From contig NZ_JAUYNX010000024.1 in the NCBI RefSeq assembly GCF_030704825.1, forward strand, positions 1-64,000: a stretch of 64,000 nt of DNA, in the 5' to 3' direction. This stretch comes from Brevundimonas sp. (GTDB taxonomy: Bacteria > Pseudomonadota > Alphaproteobacteria > Caulobacterales > Caulobacteraceae). Shown here piece after piece: positions 1 through 9,459 of this stretch. Each line of letters begins with the position of its first letter. Positions within the stretch are counted from its first letter, which is position 1. The notes below the pieces were generated by a model. It ran no database searches, was not told where the DNA came from, and saw only the letters and a list, made by a program, of their open reading frames with translations. The position numbers were made by a program, and so were the translations under genes.

Positions 1-1
1 C

Positions 2-175
2 CTGCGACGGGCGGAAGGCTTCCAGGCCTCCCGGGCCCCGGGGTTTCGACCCCCCGGGCAGTCCGCCGCCCCCACGCCCCCGTTATTCCACAAGCCGCAG
101 GATGAGCCGCGCAAGGGTCCGGGCGACGATTACAGGACGACATTTCCCGCTCGATCGCACCCCGCCGCACGTTGA
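2..175 (+). CDS. possible 3' end of an off-window gene
   Basis: An open frame runs in from the left edge and stops with TGA at 173-175. Its 57 residues are Pro/Arg-rich with some charged and aromatic residues, like a disordered C-terminal tail, and third positions are mostly G/C. A second frame (from base 3) is also open for a comparable distance, so the frame is not certain. No family can be named from the tail. Confidence 0.3.
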   Translation: MRRAEGFQASRAPGFRPPGQSAAPTPPLFHKPQDEPRKGPGDDYRTTFPARSHPAAR

Positions 176-381
176 TGGCCCTGGCGCCAGACGCCCTCCC
201 CCGCGACGGGATGGACACAAGGATAAGCCCGCCGGGAGGGGGTGATGGGAAAAACCCGCTTCAAAAGCAGAAGGCGTTGATTAGGGAGGATATTTTTTGC
301 TCAACGCGACTATATTGACGGGGCAGCGTCACGGCTTCCTTCTCCCCTCGAGGGAGAAGGAATGCCAAGGCTGGCTTTCGC
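176..381. other. convergent intergenic stretch with hairpin
   Basis: No credible gene is seen between the possible plus-strand tail and the minus-strand secreted protein. The stretch holds a short A+T-rich patch near 285-315 and the palindrome at 336-362. Short minus-strand reading frames here look like chance frames. Confidence 0.5.
336..362. repeat. CCTTCTCCC-type palindromic repeat, copy 1
   Basis: TTCCTTCTCCC and GGGAGAAGGAA form a near-perfect hairpin with a few loop bases. The same arm sequence recurs at 56042-56066 and, with one mismatch, at 56898-56920. It lies between two convergent genes, where it could end transcription, but there is no clear T-tract. Confidence 0.6.
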
Positions 382-843
382 TCACGACCCCGGTTCGACC
401 GGCGGAGCGGCGTCGGCCGGGGTGGCTGGAGTCGGTCCGGCCGCGTCGGCTGCGGCCTGGCAGTTCCGGCCCGCATACAGGCCGTTCAGATAGTACCAGC
501 GGTGGCGGACGGCGGCGGCCTCGGCCTCCTTGCGCTCGCGTTCCGGCGCGGTCAGGGCGTCGGTTCCGGCCATGACGAGGCCTGCGCCCGGAATCACCAT
601 GGCCGCTCCGGCGCGGGCGACTCCGCCCAGCCGGCCGAACAGGCCGCCGCCGGGCTCGCCGCCCATGGCCTCGCTGAGCCCGGCCGCCTCGTCCGCCATG
701 GCGGCGCAGGTCATCGTCGTATCGGCGGCGCGGATGATCTCGATCGGACCGGACGCCGGCGCGGCCCCGGCCTCCTGGGCCATGGCCGACGGAACGGCGC
801 CCAGGCTCATCGCCGCAGCGACGGACAGGATAACGGACTTCAT
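382..843 (-). CDS. small secreted protein, unknown function
   Basis: About 153 residues. The ATG at 841-843 is chosen over a TTG three codons upstream because it directly precedes a good signal peptide (MKSVILSVAAAMSLG then cleavage near AMAQ) and GAGGG lies about 9 bases before it. The mature part has a Gly/Ala-rich, weakly hydrophobic middle (around residues 70-100), two cysteines (near TMTCAAM and GRNCQA), and a Pro/Ala-rich tail. I do not recognise the family. It is probably exported to the periplasm and lies downstream of dxs on the opposite side of a 60-base gap, likely as its own unit. Confidence 0.7.
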   Translation of the reverse strand: MKSVILSVAAAMSLGAVPSAMAQEAGAAPASGPIEIIRAADTTMTCAAMADEAAGLSEAMGGEPGGGLFGRLGGVARAGAAMVIPGAGLVMAGTDALTAPERERKEAEAAAVRHRWYYLNGLYAGRNCQAAADAAGPTPATPADAAPPVEPGS

Positions 844-905
844 GATGCTCAACCCTCAAAGCCCCGCATGGAAACGGCTGCGGGGACGAGGGGTTGCGTT
901 CGGTC

Positions 906-2813
906 TCAGGCCCGAACGGCGCGTGTCGCCTCGACTCCGAGCGCCTGCAGGGCCGCCGCGGCGATGTGTTCGGCATTGAGGCCGGCAGTCGCATACATGG
1001 CGGCGGGATTGTCCTGGTCCTGGAAGACGTCGGGCAGGCACAGGGTGCGGATCTTCAGGCCCGCGTCGAGCGCGCCCTTTTCGGCCAGCATCTGCAGCAC
1101 GAAGGCGCTGAAGCCGCCCATGGCCCCCTCTTCCACCGTGATCAGGCATTCGTGCTCGCGGGCGAGGCGCAGGATCAGGTCGGCGTCCAGCGGCTTGGCG
1201 AAGCGGGCGTCGGCGACGGTGGCCGAGACGCCGCGGGCGGCCAGGGCGTCGGCGGCCTTGAGCGACTCCTGCAGCCGCGTGCCCAGCGACAGGATGGCGA
1301 CCGCCGTGCCCTCGCGGACGACGCGGCCCCTGCCGATCTCGAGCGGGGCGGCAAGTTCCGGAATCTCGACCCCGACGCCATCGCCCCGCGGATAGCGGAA
1401 GGCCGAGGGACGGTCGTCGATCTCGAGCGAGGTGGCGATCATGGCGGCCAGCTCGGCCTCGTCGGCGGCGGCCATCAGCACCATGCCCGGCAGGGCGCCC
1501 ATGTAGCCGATGTCGAAGCTGCCGGCGTGGGTGGCGCCGTCGGCCCCGACCAGACCGGCGCGGTCCATGGCGAAGCGCACAGGCAGCGACTGGATGGCGA
1601 CGTCGTGGACGACCTGGTCGTAGCCGCGCTGGAGGAAGGTCGAATAGATGGCGCAGACCGGCTTCATCCCGTCGGCGGCGAGGCCGGCGGCGAAGGTGAC
1701 GGCGTGCTGTTCGGCGATGCCGACGTCATAGGTGCGCTCGGGGAAGGCCTGGCCGAACAGGTCCAGACCGGTGCCCGAGGGCATGGCGGCGGTGATGGCG
1801 ACGATCGAGGGATCGAGCGCGGCGCGCTTGATCAGCTCGGTCCCGAACACCTTGGTGTAGCTGGGGGCGTTGGAGACGGATTTGGACTGTTTGCCCGAGA
1901 CGACGTCGAACTTGGCGACGGCGTGCAGCTTGTCGGCGCTGGATTCGGCGGGGGCGTAGCCCTTCCCCTTCTGGGTCACGACGTGGACGATCACCGGGCG
2001 GTCGGTGATGGCGGCGGCGTTCTTCAGGATGGGGACGAGGTTGTCCATGTCGTGCCCGTCGACCGGCCCGACGTAGTAGAAGCCCAGCTCCTCGAAGAAG
2101 GTGCCGCCGACGATCATGCCGCGGGCGTATTCCTCGGCCTTGCGGGCCGCATTGCGGAACGGGCGCGGCAGGTGTTCGGCGACCGACTTCCCGAAGCGGC
2201 GGAAATTGCGGTAGGCGCCGCCCGAGACCTGTTTGGCCAGATAGGCGCTCATGCCGCCGACCGGCGGGGCGATCGACATGTCGTTGTCGTTGAGGATGAC
2301 GACCAGCTGTTTGGTTGTCTCGGCGGCGTTGTTCATGGCCTCATAGGCCATGCCGGCGGACATGGAGCCGTCGCCGATGACGGCCACGACCTTGTTCGAT
2401 TCGCCCTTCTGGTCGCGGGCGGCGCAGAAGCCGAGGGCGGCGGAGATGGAGGTCGAGGCGTGGGCCGCGCCGAAGGGGTCGTATTCGCTCTCCGACCGTT
2501 TGGTGAAGCCCGAGAGGCCGCCGGGCTGGCGCAGGGTGCGGATGCGGTCCCGGCGGCCGGTGAGGATCTTGTGCGGATAGCACTGGTGGCCGACGTCCCA
2601 GATCAGGATGTCCTTCGGCGTCTCGAATACGTGGTGCAGGGCGACGGTCAGCTCGACCACGCCCAGGCCGGCCCCGAGGTGCCCGCCGGTCACGGAGACC
2701 GCGTCGATGGTCTCCACCCGCAGCTCGTCGGCCAGCTGGCGCAGCTGGGGAATGTCGAAGCCCCGCGTATCGGCGGGCAGGTGGACCTGGTCGAGGAGCG
2801 GGGTGTCGGGCAT
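906..2813 (-). CDS. dxs: 1-deoxy-D-xylulose-5-phosphate synthase
   Basis: 635 residues, the usual length. Dxs condenses pyruvate and glyceraldehyde-3-phosphate into DXP, the first step of the MEP isoprenoid pathway and a source for thiamine and pyridoxal, in the cytoplasm. The thiamine-diphosphate site [16 protein letters not shown] with the metal-ligand Asn of NDND lies at about 147-178, and the transketolase DRAG motif follows in the middle third, then a transketolase C-terminal domain. The ATG at 2811-2813 matches the family N-terminus. It is downstream of xseB, csaA, ispA and coq7 on the same strand, after a 164-base gap that may hold its own promoter. Confidence 0.97.
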   Translation of the reverse strand: MPDTPLLDQVHLPADTRGFDIPQLRQLADELRVETIDAVSVTGGHLGAGLGVVELTVALHHVFETPKDILIWDVGHQCYPHKILTGRRDRIRTLRQPGGLSGFTKRSESEYDPFGAAHASTSISAALGFCAARDQKGESNKVVAVIGDGSMSAGMAYEAMNNAAETTKQLVVILNDNDMSIAPPVGGMSAYLAKQVSGGAYRNFRRFGKSVAEHLPRPFRNAARKAEEYARGMIVGGTFFEELGFYYVGPVDGHDMDNLVPILKNAAAITDRPVIVHVVTQKGKGYAPAESSADKLHAVAKFDVVSGKQSKSVSNAPSYTKVFGTELIKRAALDPSIVAITAAMPSGTGLDLFGQAFPERTYDVGIAEQHAVTFAAGLAADGMKPVCAIYSTFLQRGYDQVVHDVAIQSLPVRFAMDRAGLVGADGATHAGSFDIGYMGALPGMVLMAAADEAELAAMIATSLEIDDRPSAFRYPRGDGVGVEIPELAAPLEIGRGRVVREGTAVAILSLGTRLQESLKAADALAARGVSATVADARFAKPLDADLILRLAREHECLITVEEGAMGGFSAFVLQMLAEKGALDAGLKIRTLCLPDVFQDQDNPAAMYATAGLNAEHIAAAALQALGVEATRAVRA

Positions 2814-2977
2814 GCGGACGGTTCGTACCTAAGCCATTGGTCTTCCAACACCCTGTAGCGCATTTCGCTGCGGTTCGGATCGACGCGGTCTGGAAAAACG
2901 ATGCAGGATCGATGCATCTAGCCTCTGACGCAGGGACAGGCGAGTGTCCACGATGTCGCCGGGGACATGCGGGAGCC

Positions 2978-3541
2978 TCAGGCGGCGGGGCTTCGGGCCA
3001 GTTCGCGGGCCAGCCGGACCGAATCCCCCCGCGTCGAAATCCAGATCAGGGCTTCCGTGGCGCCGGAAACGAGCCGGTCCAGCCACCCGAAGCCGGGACG
3101 GGTGCGCTGGTCGACAGCGTAGCCGAGGTGCGCGAGTTCCTCGATCCGGATATCCTGGATCACCGCCCGAAGACCCTCGTCCCGGCCGGCCGCCCAGCGG
3201 ATCTGGTCATTGAGATGCCGGTGAACGGTCCCCTCGACCGCCTCGGTGCAGGCGAGGATGGCTTCGCGTCCCAGCAGACCCGTCAACAGGCCGAGGAGGC
3301 CGCCGCCGACCCCCCATATCCACATCATCCGGCACGGTTTGGCCGCGCGCGCCGGCATCAGACTTCTGAACCGCACGCGGTGCGACCGCTCGTGGGCGAG
3401 CGCTTCGCGAAGAAACGGAAGCAGGTCCGGCGCGCGCAGCCGGGCGGCGAGGATCTGGGCGCTGTAGATGCTGATCGCGCCATGCTCGCCGCCGTGGTTG
3501 ACCCTGAGGATGCGGGCGGCGATCGAGGTGTTGGCCTTCAT
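2978..3541 (-). CDS. coq7: COQ7-type demethoxyubiquinone hydroxylase
   Basis: 187 residues. The diiron hydroxylase that converts demethoxyubiquinone in ubiquinone synthesis, usually membrane-associated. Visible signature: [17 protein letters not shown] near the N-terminus (family RVxHxGExGAxxIY), AHERSH with E and H ligands near residue 50, a hydrophobic helix around 73-90, CTEAVEG and [10 protein letters not shown] supplying the later E and H ligands. It starts 4 bases after the ispA stop, so it is probably co-transcribed with ispA, which makes polyprenyl precursors. The first ligand region differs slightly from the common EHExxH, but all expected Glu/His positions appear filled. Confidence 0.85.
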   Translation of the reverse strand: MKANTSIAARILRVNHGGEHGAISIYSAQILAARLRAPDLLPFLREALAHERSHRVRFRSLMPARAAKPCRMMWIWGVGGGLLGLLTGLLGREAILACTEAVEGTVHRHLNDQIRWAAGRDEGLRAVIQDIRIEELAHLGYAVDQRTRPGFGWLDRLVSGATEALIWISTRGDSVRLARELARSPAA

Positions 3542-3545
3542 GGGA

Positions 3546-4406
3546 TCAGGACCGGCGCTGAAGCACGTAGTCCACGCTGGTCTTGAGGATTTCGGCGTCG
3601 GGGCCGAAGACGTCGAGATGGGCGCGGGCCTGGTCGGCCAGGTGGGTGACCCTGTGCCGCGCCGCCTCTATGCCCAGAAGGGTGACGAAATTGGTCTTGC
3701 CCTGGGAGGCGTCCTTGTTGGCCGCCTTGCCGAGGATGTCCTCGTCGCCCTCGACGTCCAGCAGGTCGTCGACGATCTGGTAGGCCAGGCCGATGTCGTG
3801 GGCGAAACTGGTCAGGGCCTGGCGCTCGGTCTCGCGGGCGCCGGCGATGATCAGGGGAATCTCGAAGGCGTAGGTGAACAGGGCGCCGGTCTTGAGCCGC
3901 TGCATGCGGGCGACGCCGCCCAGGTCGTCGCGCACGCCGAGCAGGTCGATCATCTGGCCCCCGGCCATGCCGCGCGCGCCCGAGGCCAGCGACAGGCGGG
4001 CGGCCAGTTCGCAGCGCACGGCGGGGTCGTCGTGGGTGTCGGGGTGCAGCAGGATGTCGAAGGCGGCGGTCTGCAGGGCGTCGCCGGCGAGGACGGCGGT
4101 GGCCTCGTCATAGGCGCGGTGGACGGTGGGCCGGCCGCGGCGGACGTCGTCGTCGTCCATACAGGGCAGGTCGTCGTGGACCAGGCTGTAGGCATGGACG
4201 CATTCGAGGGCGCAGGCGGCGCGCAGCACCGGCCGTTCCTCGATGTCGAACAGATTGGCGGCCTCGAGGGCGAAGAAGGGGCGCAGCCGCTTGCCGGGGC
4301 CCAGGGCGGCGTAGCGCATGGCCTCGGTCAGGCGCGATTCGGGTCCGTCGGCGCGGGGCAGCAGTTCGTCGAGGGCGACCGTGACCAGATCGGCGATCTC
4401 GGCCAC
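3546..4406 (-). CDS. ispA: polyprenyl (farnesyl/geranyl) diphosphate synthase
   Basis: Short-chain trans-prenyltransferase that elongates DMAPP with IPP in the cytoplasm. It has the family KRLRPF motif, the first Asp-rich motif [13 protein letters not shown] and the second [11 protein letters not shown]. The start is uncertain. No ATG lies in the right place. A GTG at 4404-4406 gives 286 residues. A CTG at 4455-4457 overlapping the csaA stop would give 303, closer to family length and with an N-terminus lined up with homologs. Frames further upstream would overlap csaA and read as nonsense. It lies between csaA and coq7 on one strand. Confidence 0.93.
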   Translation of the reverse strand: MAEIADLVTVALDELLPRADGPESRLTEAMRYAALGPGKRLRPFFALEAANLFDIEERPVLRAACALECVHAYSLVHDDLPCMDDDDVRRGRPTVHRAYDEATAVLAGDALQTAAFDILLHPDTHDDPAVRCELAARLSLASGARGMAGGQMIDLLGVRDDLGGVARMQRLKTGALFTYAFEIPLIIAGARETERQALTSFAHDIGLAYQIVDDLLDVEGDEDILGKAANKDASQGKTNFVTLLGIEAARHRVTHLADQARAHLDVFGPDAEILKTSVDYVLQRRS

Positions 4407-4453
4407 CCGGTCGATGACCGTCTGCTCGGGAGAGTTGGCGGCGAGGACGGGGA

Positions 4454-4801
4454 TCAGAACAGCCTCCCGCCCACGGGGACGTCGCGGTCGACGCCGATCA
4501 GGACGACCTCGCCCGCCGCGTCCGGGAAACCCAGGGTCAGCACTTCGGACATGAAGGGCCCGATCTGGCGCGGCGGGAAGTTGACCACGGCGGCGACCTT
4601 GCGGCCGACCAGCTCCTCGCGGGCGTAGTGGACGGTGATCTGGGCCGAGGACTTCTTCGTTCCGATGTCGGGGCCGAAGTCGATGGTCAGTTTCCACGCC
4701 GGCTTGCGCGCCTCGGGAAAGGGGTCGGCGGCGAGGACCTGACCGACGCGGATATCGACCTTGAGGAAGTCGTCGAACGCGATCTGGCCGGCGGCCGGCA
4801 T
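4454..4801 (-). CDS. CsaA-like tRNA-binding domain protein
   Basis: 115 residues. An OB-fold tRNA-binding domain like that of MetRS C-termini and CsaA, which has been described as an export-related chaperone. Visible: [23 protein letters not shown] opening (given in part), the KSSAQIT segment and [16 protein letters not shown], all matching the CsaA pattern. The ATG at 4799-4801 overlaps the xseB stop as ATGA, implying translational coupling. A longer frame reaching 5113 exists but its first half is xseB in another frame. Its place between xseB and ispA is unusual. Confidence 0.9.
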   Translation of the reverse strand: MPAAGQIAFDDFLKVDIRVGQVLAADPFPEARKPAWKLTIDFGPDIGTKKSSAQITVHYAREELVGRKVAAVVNFPPRQIGPFMSEVLTLGFPDAAGEVVLIGVDRDVPVGGRLF

Positions 4802-5049
4802 CAGCTGAACCCGGCCGGTTCGACGCCCTTCGCCTGGCCGTCGGGGCCGACCACGATCTTCTCGACGCGCAGCTGGGCGGCCTTCAGCCGGTTCTCGCAG
4901 TGCGCCTTGAGCCGCGCGCCTTCCTCGTAGAGGGCGATGGATTCCTCCAGCGGCGCCTGGCCGGACTCGAGCCGGGACACGATGCCCTCGAGACGCTGGA
5001 GCGCGTCCTCGAAGCTGAGATCGGCGGGGATGGGGGCGGCGTCGGTCAT
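4801..5049 (-). CDS. xseB: exodeoxyribonuclease VII small subunit
   Basis: 82 residues, the normal size. It partners XseA to degrade single-stranded DNA to oligonucleotides. The sequence [19 protein letters not shown], then [18 protein letters not shown] is the signature of this two-helix coiled-coil family. It is first in the run xseB-csaA-ispA-coq7-dxs; an xseB-ispA-dxs order is common in proteobacteria. XseA is not in the window. Confidence 0.93.
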   Translation of the reverse strand: MTDAAPIPADLSFEDALQRLEGIVSRLESGQAPLEESIALYEEGARLKAHCENRLKAAQLRVEKIVVGPDGQAKGVEPAGFS

Positions 5050-5116
5050 CGCCAGCGACCCTAGAGGGGGCGGGGGCTGGCCTCAAGCGGAGACCGGCGT
5101 CCGGGTTCGGCAATTG

Positions 5117-5761
5117 CTATCCGGCGGGCGGGACCCGGCGGGCGGAGATGATCCGGACGCGGGGGTCCAGCATCTGGCCGCGCATGAAGCCCTCGCCTTC
5201 GGTAGGGGATTTCGGGGCGGCGAGAATGGCGCGGACCACGTCCATGCCCTCGACCACCCGCCCGAAGACGGCGAAGCCCGGATCGCCGGGGGCGGCGCGG
5301 CCGGCGTCGAAGCCCGGCAGATTGCCGACGATGATGAAGAAGTCGCCGTCGGCGGTGCCCGGGTCGAACCGGGCCATGGACAACGCGCCGTCGACGTGGC
5401 GAAGGCCGGTCTGGCTGGTCGGCTCGTGGGCGATGGGCGACAGGACGCGTTCCGGCGCATTGCTGGTCCCGCCCTGGACCACGCCGGTCCCGGCGCCGAG
5501 CTCCATGCCGCGGTAGAAATCCGTGCCGTCGAAGCGGCCCTCGTCGACATAGCGCAGGAAGTTGGCCGCGGTGACCGGGGCGCGCGGGTCGGTCTCGACG
5601 AGGATGGTTCCGGCCGTGGTTTCGATCGCCACCCGAACGGCGACGGCCGGCGCGGGCGCTTCCGCCGGATCCTGAACGGGAACCCGGGCCGAGACCGGAC
5701 CGGGACCCCACACCGCGGCGGCGAGGCAGAGGACGCAGGAGATGAGGGACCGCCGGTTCAT
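5117..5761 (-). CDS. periplasmic cyclophilin-type peptidyl-prolyl isomerase
   Basis: 214 residues with an N-terminal signal peptide (hydrophobic stretch about 7-22, cleavage near VSA). The cyclophilin fold runs from about residue 40: IETTAGTILVETDPRAPVT, NFLRYVDEGRFDGTDFYR, VQGG, and DFFIIVG. The catalytic Arg is kept in FYRG, but the usual SMANxGPNTNGSQFF segment is altered to SMARFDPGTADGDFF, so activity may be reduced. Expected role: prolyl isomerisation of exported proteins. It is followed on the same strand, after a 67-base gap, by xseB, and preceded by the phosphatase gene. Confidence 0.9.
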   Translation of the reverse strand: MNRRSLISCVLCLAAAVWGPGPVSARVPVQDPAEAPAPAVAVRVAIETTAGTILVETDPRAPVTAANFLRYVDEGRFDGTDFYRGMELGAGTGVVQGGTSNAPERVLSPIAHEPTSQTGLRHVDGALSMARFDPGTADGDFFIIVGNLPGFDAGRAAPGDPGFAVFGRVVEGMDVVRAILAAPKSPTEGEGFMRGQMLDPRVRIISARRVPPAG

Positions 5762-5777
5762 CGTCCTCTCCCCGTCG

Positions 5778-6455
5778 TCAGCGCCGCTCGTAGCGTCGCT
5801 GGGACCAGTATTTGAAGCCCTGGTTGTGGACCAGGTCCCAGCCGTCGGCGCGCAGGCGCTTGCCGACCATGTGGTTGAAATAGCCGTGGGCCAGGACCAG
5901 CACGTCCTGGCCGCTCTCGGCGCGGGCGATCAGGGCCCGGGCGGCGGCCTCGGAGCGGGCTTCCGCCTCGGCGCGGGTCTCCTGACCTTCGTGGTGGTTG
6001 AAGGCGTGCCACCAGATGCGGGCGACCACGCCCCAGTATTTCGGCGGCAGCCTGAACCACGACGGAAAGCGCGGCGGCGGCAGGGGGGCCTCGATGAACA
6101 GGGCGTCCGACATCACCTCGCGGCCGGCGGCGATGGCGGCGGCGGTTTCCTGGGCGCGGGGACGGGTCGAGGCGTAGATGGCGCCGGCGCCCTCGGCCGT
6201 GGCCAGCAGCTCGGGCGGCGGGGTCTGGCCGGCGCGCAGGCCGCCGACTTCGTATTTCGCCCACCAGTCGCGGTACTGGTCCGAGGTCAGCAGGCATTTG
6301 CGCGACAGGGCCGGCTCGCCGTGGCGGGCCAGGACGATGGCGCCGGGGCGGACGGAGACCAGGGCGGCGGCCCGGGGAGCCGGCGCCGGCGCGGATTCTG
6401 TCGGCGCGGACACCGGCGGGTGGGCCATCACTGAGTCTCGGGCGGGGGCGGGCAT
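5778..6455 (-). CDS. histidine phosphatase (phosphoglycerate mutase-like)
   Basis: About 225 residues. The phosphate-binding LARHGEP motif lies near residue 45 and the second catalytic His is in VLVLAHGYFNHMVG. Between them are a Trp/Pro-rich insert (WFRLPPKYWG, WWHAFNHHEG) and the STRPRAQETA Arg. The substrate cannot be told. The start is uncertain: ATG at 6453-6455 or at 6426-6428. Both come after a Pro/Ala-rich stretch without signal peptide. The frame upstream to 6593 overlaps the deacetylase gene and is not used. Confidence 0.85.
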   Translation of the reverse strand: MPAPARDSVMAHPPVSAPTESAPAPAPRAAALVSVRPGAIVLARHGEPALSRKCLLTSDQYRDWWAKYEVGGLRAGQTPPPELLATAEGAGAIYASTRPRAQETAAAIAAGREVMSDALFIEAPLPPPRFPSWFRLPPKYWGVVARIWWHAFNHHEGQETRAEAEARSEAAARALIARAESGQDVLVLAHGYFNHMVGKRLRADGWDLVHNQGFKYWSQRRYERR

Positions 6456-6490
6456 GATGATCGGACAAGAAGCCTTTGGCGAACCGTCCT

Positions 6491-7411
6491 CTATTCCTCC
6501 CCCAAGGCCTGAACGTGGGCGACCGCGGAACGGCCCAGCCCCTCTAGGTCGTAACCGCCCTCGAGCGAGGACACAACCTTGCCGCCACAGCACGATCTCG
6601 CGACCTCGAGCACGGCGCGGGTGGCCCAGGCGAAATCCTCGGCCTCCAGGCTCTGATGCGCGAGCGGATCGCGGCGGTGGGCGTCGAAGCCGGCGGAGAT
6701 CAGGATCAGGTCGGGGGCGAAGGCTTCCAGCGCCGGCATCAGACGGTCCGCGAAGGCGGCGCGCCAGGTCCCGCGGGCGGCGTGGGGCTCCACCGGCGCG
6801 TTGACGATGTTGCCGACGCCGGTCTCGGAGGCCGCGCCGCTGCCGGGATAGAGCGGCATCTGGTGGATGGAGCCGAGGAACAGGCTGTCGTCGGCCTCGA
6901 AAGCCGCCTGGGTGCCGTTGCCGTGATGGACGTCGAAATCGATCACGGCGACGCGGGCCAGGCCCTCGGCCTGGGCCACGCGGGCGGCGACGGCGACGTT
7001 GGAGAACAGGCAGAAGCCCATCGGCATGTCCGGCTCGGCGTGATGGCCGGGCGGGCGGACGGCGGCGAAGGCGCGCGCTGTTTCGTCCCGGGCCACCGCG
7101 CGGACGGCGTCGATCACGGCGCCGGCGGCGAGGCGGGCCGCGCGGACGCTGCCGGGCGACAGGATGGTGTCGGCATCGAGCACGTTGAGCCCCCCGACCG
7201 GAGAGGCGGTCAGCAGACGGGCCACGAAGGCGGGCGGGTGCAGGCGTTCGAGGTCGGCGATGGCGGCCTGGGTCGCGGCGCGGCGGTCGAGATCGAGGTC
7301 GGCGGCGTCGAGGGCGTCGAGCACGGCCTGGAGCCGCTCGGGCCGCTCCGGATGACCGGGACCGGGCCGGTGGTCCAGCATGTCGGGGTGGGTGAAGAGG
7401 GCGGCGCTCAC
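6491..7411 (-). CDS. class II histone-deacetylase-family protein
   Basis: 306 residues. A zinc deacetylase of the arginase/HDAC fold, probably an acetylpolyamine or acetyl-lysine hydrolase in the cytoplasm. Motifs: [10 protein letters not shown] near the start, [16 protein letters not shown] with the His-His pair, [13 protein letters not shown] with Asp/His zinc ligands, [12 protein letters not shown] with the third ligand, and EGGYDLEGL with the catalytic Tyr. The GTG at 7409-7411 overlaps the stop of the HxlR gene as GTGA, so the two are likely coupled. The substrate is not predictable from the sequence. Confidence 0.93.
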   Translation of the reverse strand: MSAALFTHPDMLDHRPGPGHPERPERLQAVLDALDAADLDLDRRAATQAAIADLERLHPPAFVARLLTASPVGGLNVLDADTILSPGSVRAARLAAGAVIDAVRAVARDETARAFAAVRPPGHHAEPDMPMGFCLFSNVAVAARVAQAEGLARVAVIDFDVHHGNGTQAAFEADDSLFLGSIHQMPLYPGSGAASETGVGNIVNAPVEPHAARGTWRAAFADRLMPALEAFAPDLILISAGFDAHRRDPLAHQSLEAEDFAWATRAVLEVARSCCGGKVVSSLEGGYDLEGLGRSAVAHVQALGEE

Positions 7412-7785
7412 GCCGCTTCCCGGGTCGCGGGGACGCGCAGGTGGCTCTCGCCCCATGCCTTGAGGGCGGCGATCACCGGGGCCAGGGCCGCGCCGCCGGG
7501 GGTCAGCCGATATTCCACGCGCGGCGGCACCTCGGCGTAGACGGTTCGGGACACGAGGCCGTCGTCCTCGAGTTCGCGCAGCTGTTTGGTCAGCATGCGC
7601 TGGGTGATGTCGCCGACCTCGCGGCGCAGGGCGTTGAAGCGCAGCGGACCGGCGTCGAGCAGCTGATAGACGATCATCCCCTTCCACTTGCCGCCGATCA
7701 CGTCGAGGGCGGCGTCGACCACGCATTCGCCGCCCCGGACACGGCGGCGGATGGGGTTTTGATGAAGGCTGGATGCGGTATCCAT
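7408..7785 (-). CDS. HxlR/MarR-like winged-helix regulator
   Basis: 125 residues. The HxlR signature is complete: [44 protein letters not shown], and the wing [13 protein letters not shown]. Such proteins are dimeric repressors or redox sensors and often control a divergently transcribed oxidoreductase. One is present here, starting 85 bases away. A single Cys (GGECVVD) near the N-terminus is the position used for redox sensing in some members. The ATG at 7783-7785 fits the family N-terminus; the longer frame reads back through the neighbour. Confidence 0.92.
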   Translation of the reverse strand: MDTASSLHQNPIRRRVRGGECVVDAALDVIGGKWKGMIVYQLLDAGPLRFNALRREVGDITQRMLTKQLRELEDDGLVSRTVYAEVPPRVEYRLTPGGAALAPVIAALKAWGESHLRVPATREAA

Positions 7786-7789
7786 TCGG

Positions 7790-7830
7790 GTACTATCTGC
7801 ACAAAAATGGCGTACTTGTACGGTGCGCGA
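7790..7830. promoter_or_regulatory. candidate HxlR operator between divergent genes
   Basis: Two GTACT units (7790-7794 and 7812-7816) lie 22 bases apart, about two helical turns. The second belongs to GTACTTGTAC, with GTAC on both sides of TT. They lie between the start codons of the HxlR gene and the oxidoreductase gene, where a shared operator would be expected. The assignment is by position and symmetry only. Confidence 0.45.
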
Positions 7831-7870
7831 CGATGCATCAGCTGAGCGGGACCCGCAATGGAGTCCAGGC

Positions 7871-8875
7871 ATGAAAGCCATCGTAACCCCCGGCCCGCGT
7901 CCCGTCGCCGATCCGGCCGCACTCGCCGACGTCGAAGCTCCCGAGCCCGAGCTGCGGCCCCGCGACCTGCTGATCGAGGTCCGGGCCGTCGCCCTGAACC
8001 CGGTCGACTTCAAGGTGCGGCTCAGCCGCGCGCCCGGTGACGGCGCGCCCGACATTCTCGGCTATGACGCCGCCGGAATCGTGACGGCCGTCGGGCCCGA
8101 GGCCAGTCTGTTCAAGGTCGGCGACGAGGTCTTTTACGCCGGACAGATCAACCGCCCCGGCTCGAACGCCGAGCGCCAGGCGGTGGACGAGCGGATCGTC
8201 GGGCCGAAGCCGCGGTCGCTGGATTTCGCCCAGGCGGCCGCCCTGCCGCTGACTTCGCTCACGGCGTGGGAGCTGCTGTTCGACCGGATGCGGGCAGGCG
8301 TGGACGAGCACGAGACCCTGCTGGTCGTCGGGGGCGCCGGCGGCGTCGGCTCGGCCCTGATCCAGATCGCCCGGGCCAGGACCCGACTGCGAGTGGTGGC
8401 CACGGCGTCGCGACCCGAGACGCGCGACTGGAGTTTCGGCCTGGGGGCGCACGCGGTCATCGATCACAGCGGCCCGCTGGACGAGGCGCTGATCGCCGCT
8501 GGCGAACGCGCGCCGAAATACATCGCCTCCCTGACCCAGACGCCCCGGCATTTCGAGGCCCTGATCCGCGCCGTGGCCCCGCAGGGCGTGATCGGCGTCA
8601 TCGACGACCTGCCGCCCGGGCCCATCGACGGTCTCAAGTCGAAATCGGTCGGCCTTGCCTTTGAAAGCATGTTCACCCGATCGGTGCAGGGCACGCCCGA
8701 CATGGTCCGGCAGCACGATATCCTGTCCGGGGTGGCGGCGCTGGTCGACGCGGGACGTATTCGCACGACCCTGACAGAAGTGCTGGGGCCGATCTCGGCC
8801 GAAACCTTGCGGGAGGGCCACCGGCGACTGGAGAGCGGAACCACCATCGGCAAGCTCGCCCTGACCGGATTCTGA
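7871..8875 (+). CDS. zinc-type alcohol dehydrogenase-like quinone oxidoreductase
   Basis: 334 residues, a medium-chain dehydrogenase of the ZADH/quinone oxidoreductase group (probably NADPH-dependent, without catalytic zinc). Motifs: [12 protein letters not shown] in the GroES-like domain (about 65-80) and the nucleotide-binding [14 protein letters not shown] (about 155-170) followed by a Rossmann region. The ATG at 7871 is preferred because the frame further upstream lies within the intergenic operator. Divergent from the HxlR regulator, which probably controls it. Confidence 0.92.
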   Translation: MKAIVTPGPRPVADPAALADVEAPEPELRPRDLLIEVRAVALNPVDFKVRLSRAPGDGAPDILGYDAAGIVTAVGPEASLFKVGDEVFYAGQINRPGSNAERQAVDERIVGPKPRSLDFAQAAALPLTSLTAWELLFDRMRAGVDEHETLLVVGGAGGVGSALIQIARARTRLRVVATASRPETRDWSFGLGAHAVIDHSGPLDEALIAAGERAPKYIASLTQTPRHFEALIRAVAPQGVIGVIDDLPPGPIDGLKSKSVGLAFESMFTRSVQGTPDMVRQHDILSGVAALVDAGRIRTTLTEVLGPISAETLREGHRRLESGTTIGKLALTGF

Positions 8876-8891
8876 GGCTAAGGGGCGGGTC

Positions 8892-9419
8892 ATGACCGAA
8901 CCCGTGATCCGCCCCGCCGTTGACGCCGACGCCGAAGCCCTCGGCGTGCTGGGGCGCCAGACCTTCATCGACACCTTCGTGGAGGGGTTCGCCATCCCCT
9001 ATCCGGCGGATGATCTGACCGCCTTCCTCGACGCCAGCTTCAGCCCCGAGGCGATCCGGGCGAAGCTGACGGAGCCGGGGGCGGCCTGGTGGGTGGCGGA
9101 ACGCGACGGCGACCTGCTGGCCTTCGCCAACACCGGGCCGAACACCCTGCCCCATCCGGACGCGAAGCCGAGCCATGCCGAACTGCGGCGTCTGTATGTG
9201 GCCAGGGCCGCGCAGGGAATGGGGCTGGGGACGAAGCTGCTGGCCGTGGCGCTCGAGTGGATGGAGGCCCACACCGACGGCTCGTTATGGATCGGCGTCT
9301 GGAGCGGAAACCTGAAGGCGCAGAAACTGTATGAAGCCTACGGGTTCGTGAAGGCCGGGGAGTACCAGTATCCGGTCGGGCGCTGGCTGGATGACGAGTT
9401 CATCTTGCGGCGGGGCTGA
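8892..9419 (+). CDS. GNAT-family N-acetyltransferase
   Basis: 175 residues. GNAT fold: N-terminal IRPAVDADAEALGVLGRQTF, the acetyl-CoA loop LYVARAAQGMGLGTKLL (motif A, near 105-121) and the C-terminal WSGNLKAQKLYEAYGFVKAG. The substrate is unknown; the pattern resembles small-molecule or spermidine acetyltransferases. It follows the oxidoreductase by 16 bases and may share its transcript. Confidence 0.9.
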   Translation: MTEPVIRPAVDADAEALGVLGRQTFIDTFVEGFAIPYPADDLTAFLDASFSPEAIRAKLTEPGAAWWVAERDGDLLAFANTGPNTLPHPDAKPSHAELRRLYVARAAQGMGLGTKLLAVALEWMEAHTDGSLWIGVWSGNLKAQKLYEAYGFVKAGEYQYPVGRWLDDEFILRRG

Positions 9420-9459
9420 ATATCGCCCTTTCTCACGGCCGATAGAATGGAGATGTCTG

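Noticed and set aside
1..260. Possible structured RNA (SRP, RNase P) near the left edge
   Set aside because: The G+C-rich string has none of the conserved core sequences, such as GGAAGGAAGCAGCC.
894..2858. 654-residue plus-strand open frame opposite dxs
   Set aside because: It is Gly/Val/Asp-rich antisense sequence of dxs, and the minus-strand gene has full motifs.
3546..4697. 383-residue version of IspA starting at 4697
   Set aside because: Its first 80 residues are csaA in another frame and are unlike any prenyltransferase.
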